Below, piece after piece: positions 62,766-64,000 of a DNA stretch of 64,000 nucleotides. Below the pieces are notes generated by a model, which did not search any database, was not told where the DNA came from, and worked only from the letters and a program-made list of their open reading frames with translations. Both the position numbers and the translations under genes were made by a program. The stretch spans positions 1 through 64,000 of the forward strand of contig NZ_JAKJHW010000004.1 of assembly GCF_021646685.1 (NCBI RefSeq), read 5' to 3'. Positions within the stretch are counted from its first letter, which is position 1. Each line of letters begins with the position of its first letter. This stretch comes from Pseudalkalibacillus salsuginis (GTDB taxonomy: Bacteria; Bacillota; Bacilli; Bacillales; Fictibacillaceae).

Positions 62766-63467
62766 ATGAAGAGACGGTTCAAATTCTTTATCATGACAAT
62801 GATTGTAGGTTTTATGCTTGCAGTGCAGTTTCATACGAACCAGGAACCCATTGTTCGGGATACGAGAGATATCTGGGAACTGAGGAATGATCTTGAGAGC
62901 CAAAAAACGATCCAGCAAAAGTTATTTGCTGAAATATACAAGTATGAACAACTGATTGATGAATACTCTAAATCAGGGACAGGTGGACAATTGGAAACTT
63001 TAGAAGAAACACTTGCGGATCTAAAAAATGATGCCGGATTAACAGAGATTGGCGGACACGGAGTCGAACTCACCATCGAACCATTATTAAATGATGAAGA
63101 ATTAGTTGGGAAACCTGCTATTTCCATTCATCCTGAATTATTGAGACGATTGATCAATGAGCTTAATGGTTATGGAGCAGAAGAAATCTCAATTGATGGG
63201 GAACGGATTATCAGTACAACACCGATTCGGGAAGTTAATGGTAAGACATATATAAATGATGAGCCTATCTCGCCTCTACCAATCAAAGTCAAGGTTCTTT
63301 CCCGTGACTCGGATAAATTACACAAAGAAATGCTTACTTCTCAATCAGGTGAAGATTTCGCTCGTGAAAATCTTCTTTTATCTCCTAAACAAGTTGATCA
63401 TGTTTCTTTACCGCCATACAGTCATCAAATTCGCGTTAAATTTATGAAAGAGAAGGGGGAGACATGA
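62766..63467 (+). CDS. ylxX: DUF881 family protein YlxX
   Basis: A 233-residue paralogue of YlxW: membrane anchor (about 5-22), coiled coil (about 38-85) and DUF881 domain (LTEIGGHGVELTIEP, IHPELLRRLINELNGYGAEEISIDGERI). The two genes are probably an old tandem duplication. Start is ATG 62766; an in-frame GTG at 62754 overlaps the ylxW stop and touches the GGAAGGG site, so it remains possible. Confidence 0.92.
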   Translation: MKRRFKFFIMTMIVGFMLAVQFHTNQEPIVRDTRDIWELRNDLESQKTIQQKLFAEIYKYEQLIDEYSKSGTGGQLETLEETLADLKNDAGLTEIGGHGVELTIEPLLNDEELVGKPAISIHPELLRRLINELNGYGAEEISIDGERIISTTPIREVNGKTYINDEPISPLPIKVKVLSRDSDKLHKEMLTSQSGEDFARENLLLSPKQVDHVSLPPYSHQIRVKFMKEKGET

Positions 63468-63468
63468 C

Positions 63469-63828
63469 ATGTGGCTGCCTGTTTTAGGTTTACTGATCGG
63501 CCTCCTTCTCGGGTTCATGTCGGATTTGCGTATCCCCCCTGAATATACAAGCTACCTGTCTATTGCGGTTTTGGCAGCATTAGACACCTTGTTTGGAGGA
63601 ATACGTGCCCAGTTGCAAAAAACCTTCGATGACAGAGTTTTTGTCTCAGGTTTTTTCTTTAATATCCTCCTTGCCGCAGGTTTAGCTTTTCTAGGTGTCC
63701 ATCTTGGTGTAGACTTGTATTTAGCTGCGATTTTTGCTTTTGGTGTCAGGCTGTTCAACAACATTGCGGTTATCCGTCGTCTGCTTCTCACGAAAGGTTC
63801 TGAAAATCAACAGGCAGAAAGAAATTAA
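63469..63828 (+). CDS. sbp: small basic protein Sbp (DUF1290)
   Basis: A 119-residue membrane protein with four hydrophobic segments and a basic end. The DUF1290 signature is visible as PVLGLLIGLLLGF near the N-terminus and YLSIAVLAALDTLFGGIRA in the middle. The gene lies just upstream of ftsA-ftsZ in B. subtilis; its function is unclear. AAGGGGGAG lies eight bases before the ATG. Confidence 0.94.
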   Translation: MWLPVLGLLIGLLLGFMSDLRIPPEYTSYLSIAVLAALDTLFGGIRAQLQKTFDDRVFVSGFFFNILLAAGLAFLGVHLGVDLYLAAIFAFGVRLFNNIAVIRRLLLTKGSENQQAERN

Positions 63829-64000
63829 CACAAAAAACTTTTAAAAAATAAAGGGAATGCTTGCTTGATGTTGAATACATTCCTTAAATACGGAAACTAT
63901 CAGGTATTTTCGTTCTTTTTCACACAAATGACCCAAAAATCTTAAGGAGCTTTATACCCTATAGTAGAGTTCCTTTCCAGTTGGCTTTGTTAAATAGTAA
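63829..64000 (+). other. right-edge intergenic region after sbp
   Basis: GGAATG (63854) and CATTCC (near 63877) could form a weak hairpin. Synteny predicts ftsA beyond the edge, but no start codon of it is visible. The hexamer TATAGT near 63961 could be part of an ftsA promoter; not supported further. Confidence 0.3.

Overview
The window is a continuous stretch of a low-to-medium GC, endospore-forming Bacillota chromosome, most likely a member of the Bacillaceae. Gene content and order follow the Bacillus subtilis yktB-ykzI-yktC / yla / pycA / cta / ylb / dcw region. Spore genes are present (ylaJ, ylbD, ylbJ, ylbO, spoVD, spoVE). MurE carries the DNPR motif of meso-diaminopimelate ligases, and start sites mix ATG, GTG and TTG behind strong AGGAGG-type Shine-Dalgarno sites. 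I see no phage, insertion sequence, CRISPR array, rRNA or tRNA. Assignments come from recognising family motifs and synteny; no database search was run.

Layout. 1-10 kb: yktB, ykzI, yktC, an acetyltransferase, ylaF, the ribosome GTPase typA, and small yla genes (ylaH, ylaI, ylaL, ylaJ), then glutaminase and ylaN. 10-15 kb: a small M50-type membrane protein, ftsW and pyruvate carboxylase. 15-23 kb: haem A synthesis (ctaA, divergent from ctaB), the caa3 cytochrome oxidase subunits ctaCDEF and assembly factor ctaG. 23-46 kb: the ylb block, including ylbF (Ric complex), rsmD-coaD, ylbJ, ylbK-ylbL, ylbM, ylbN-rpmF and ylbO. It is interspersed with acquired or variable genes: an Eis-like acetyltransferase, an AI-2E-family permease, a thioesterase, an ATP-grasp protein, an enoyl-CoA hydratase and a three-gene acyl-CoA carboxylase. 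It ends with panE, a DUF3397 protein and bshC. 48-64 kb: the division and cell wall (dcw) cluster mraZ-rsmH-ftsL-pbpB-spoVD-murE-mraY-murD-spoVE-murB-divIB-ylxW-ylxX-sbp. The usual murG is missing between spoVE and murB.

The genes fall into a few working groups: aerobic respiration with its haem A cofactor, anaplerosis and acyl-CoA carboxylation, precursor synthesis for CoA and bacillithiol, ribosome maturation, and peptidoglycan precursor synthesis plus vegetative and sporulation-specific septal synthases.

Non-coding content is the less ordinary part. A dispersed intergenic repeat family (four loci, five units, all in one orientation, three loci directly downstream of intrinsic terminators) includes a tandem pair with a 61-nt insert. 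A minus-strand structured RNA with a forespore-type promoter and terminator sits between ylbG and ylbH(rsmD), the position known for CsfG in B. subtilis. A leader hairpin at the left edge would bury the Shine-Dalgarno site of a gene running off the window. Other signals are 10-bp-phased GTGG boxes before mraZ, 20-21-bp-phased direct repeats after rpmF, and several long hairpins built on GTGTCAGACAC or GGTGCCAGGCACC cores.
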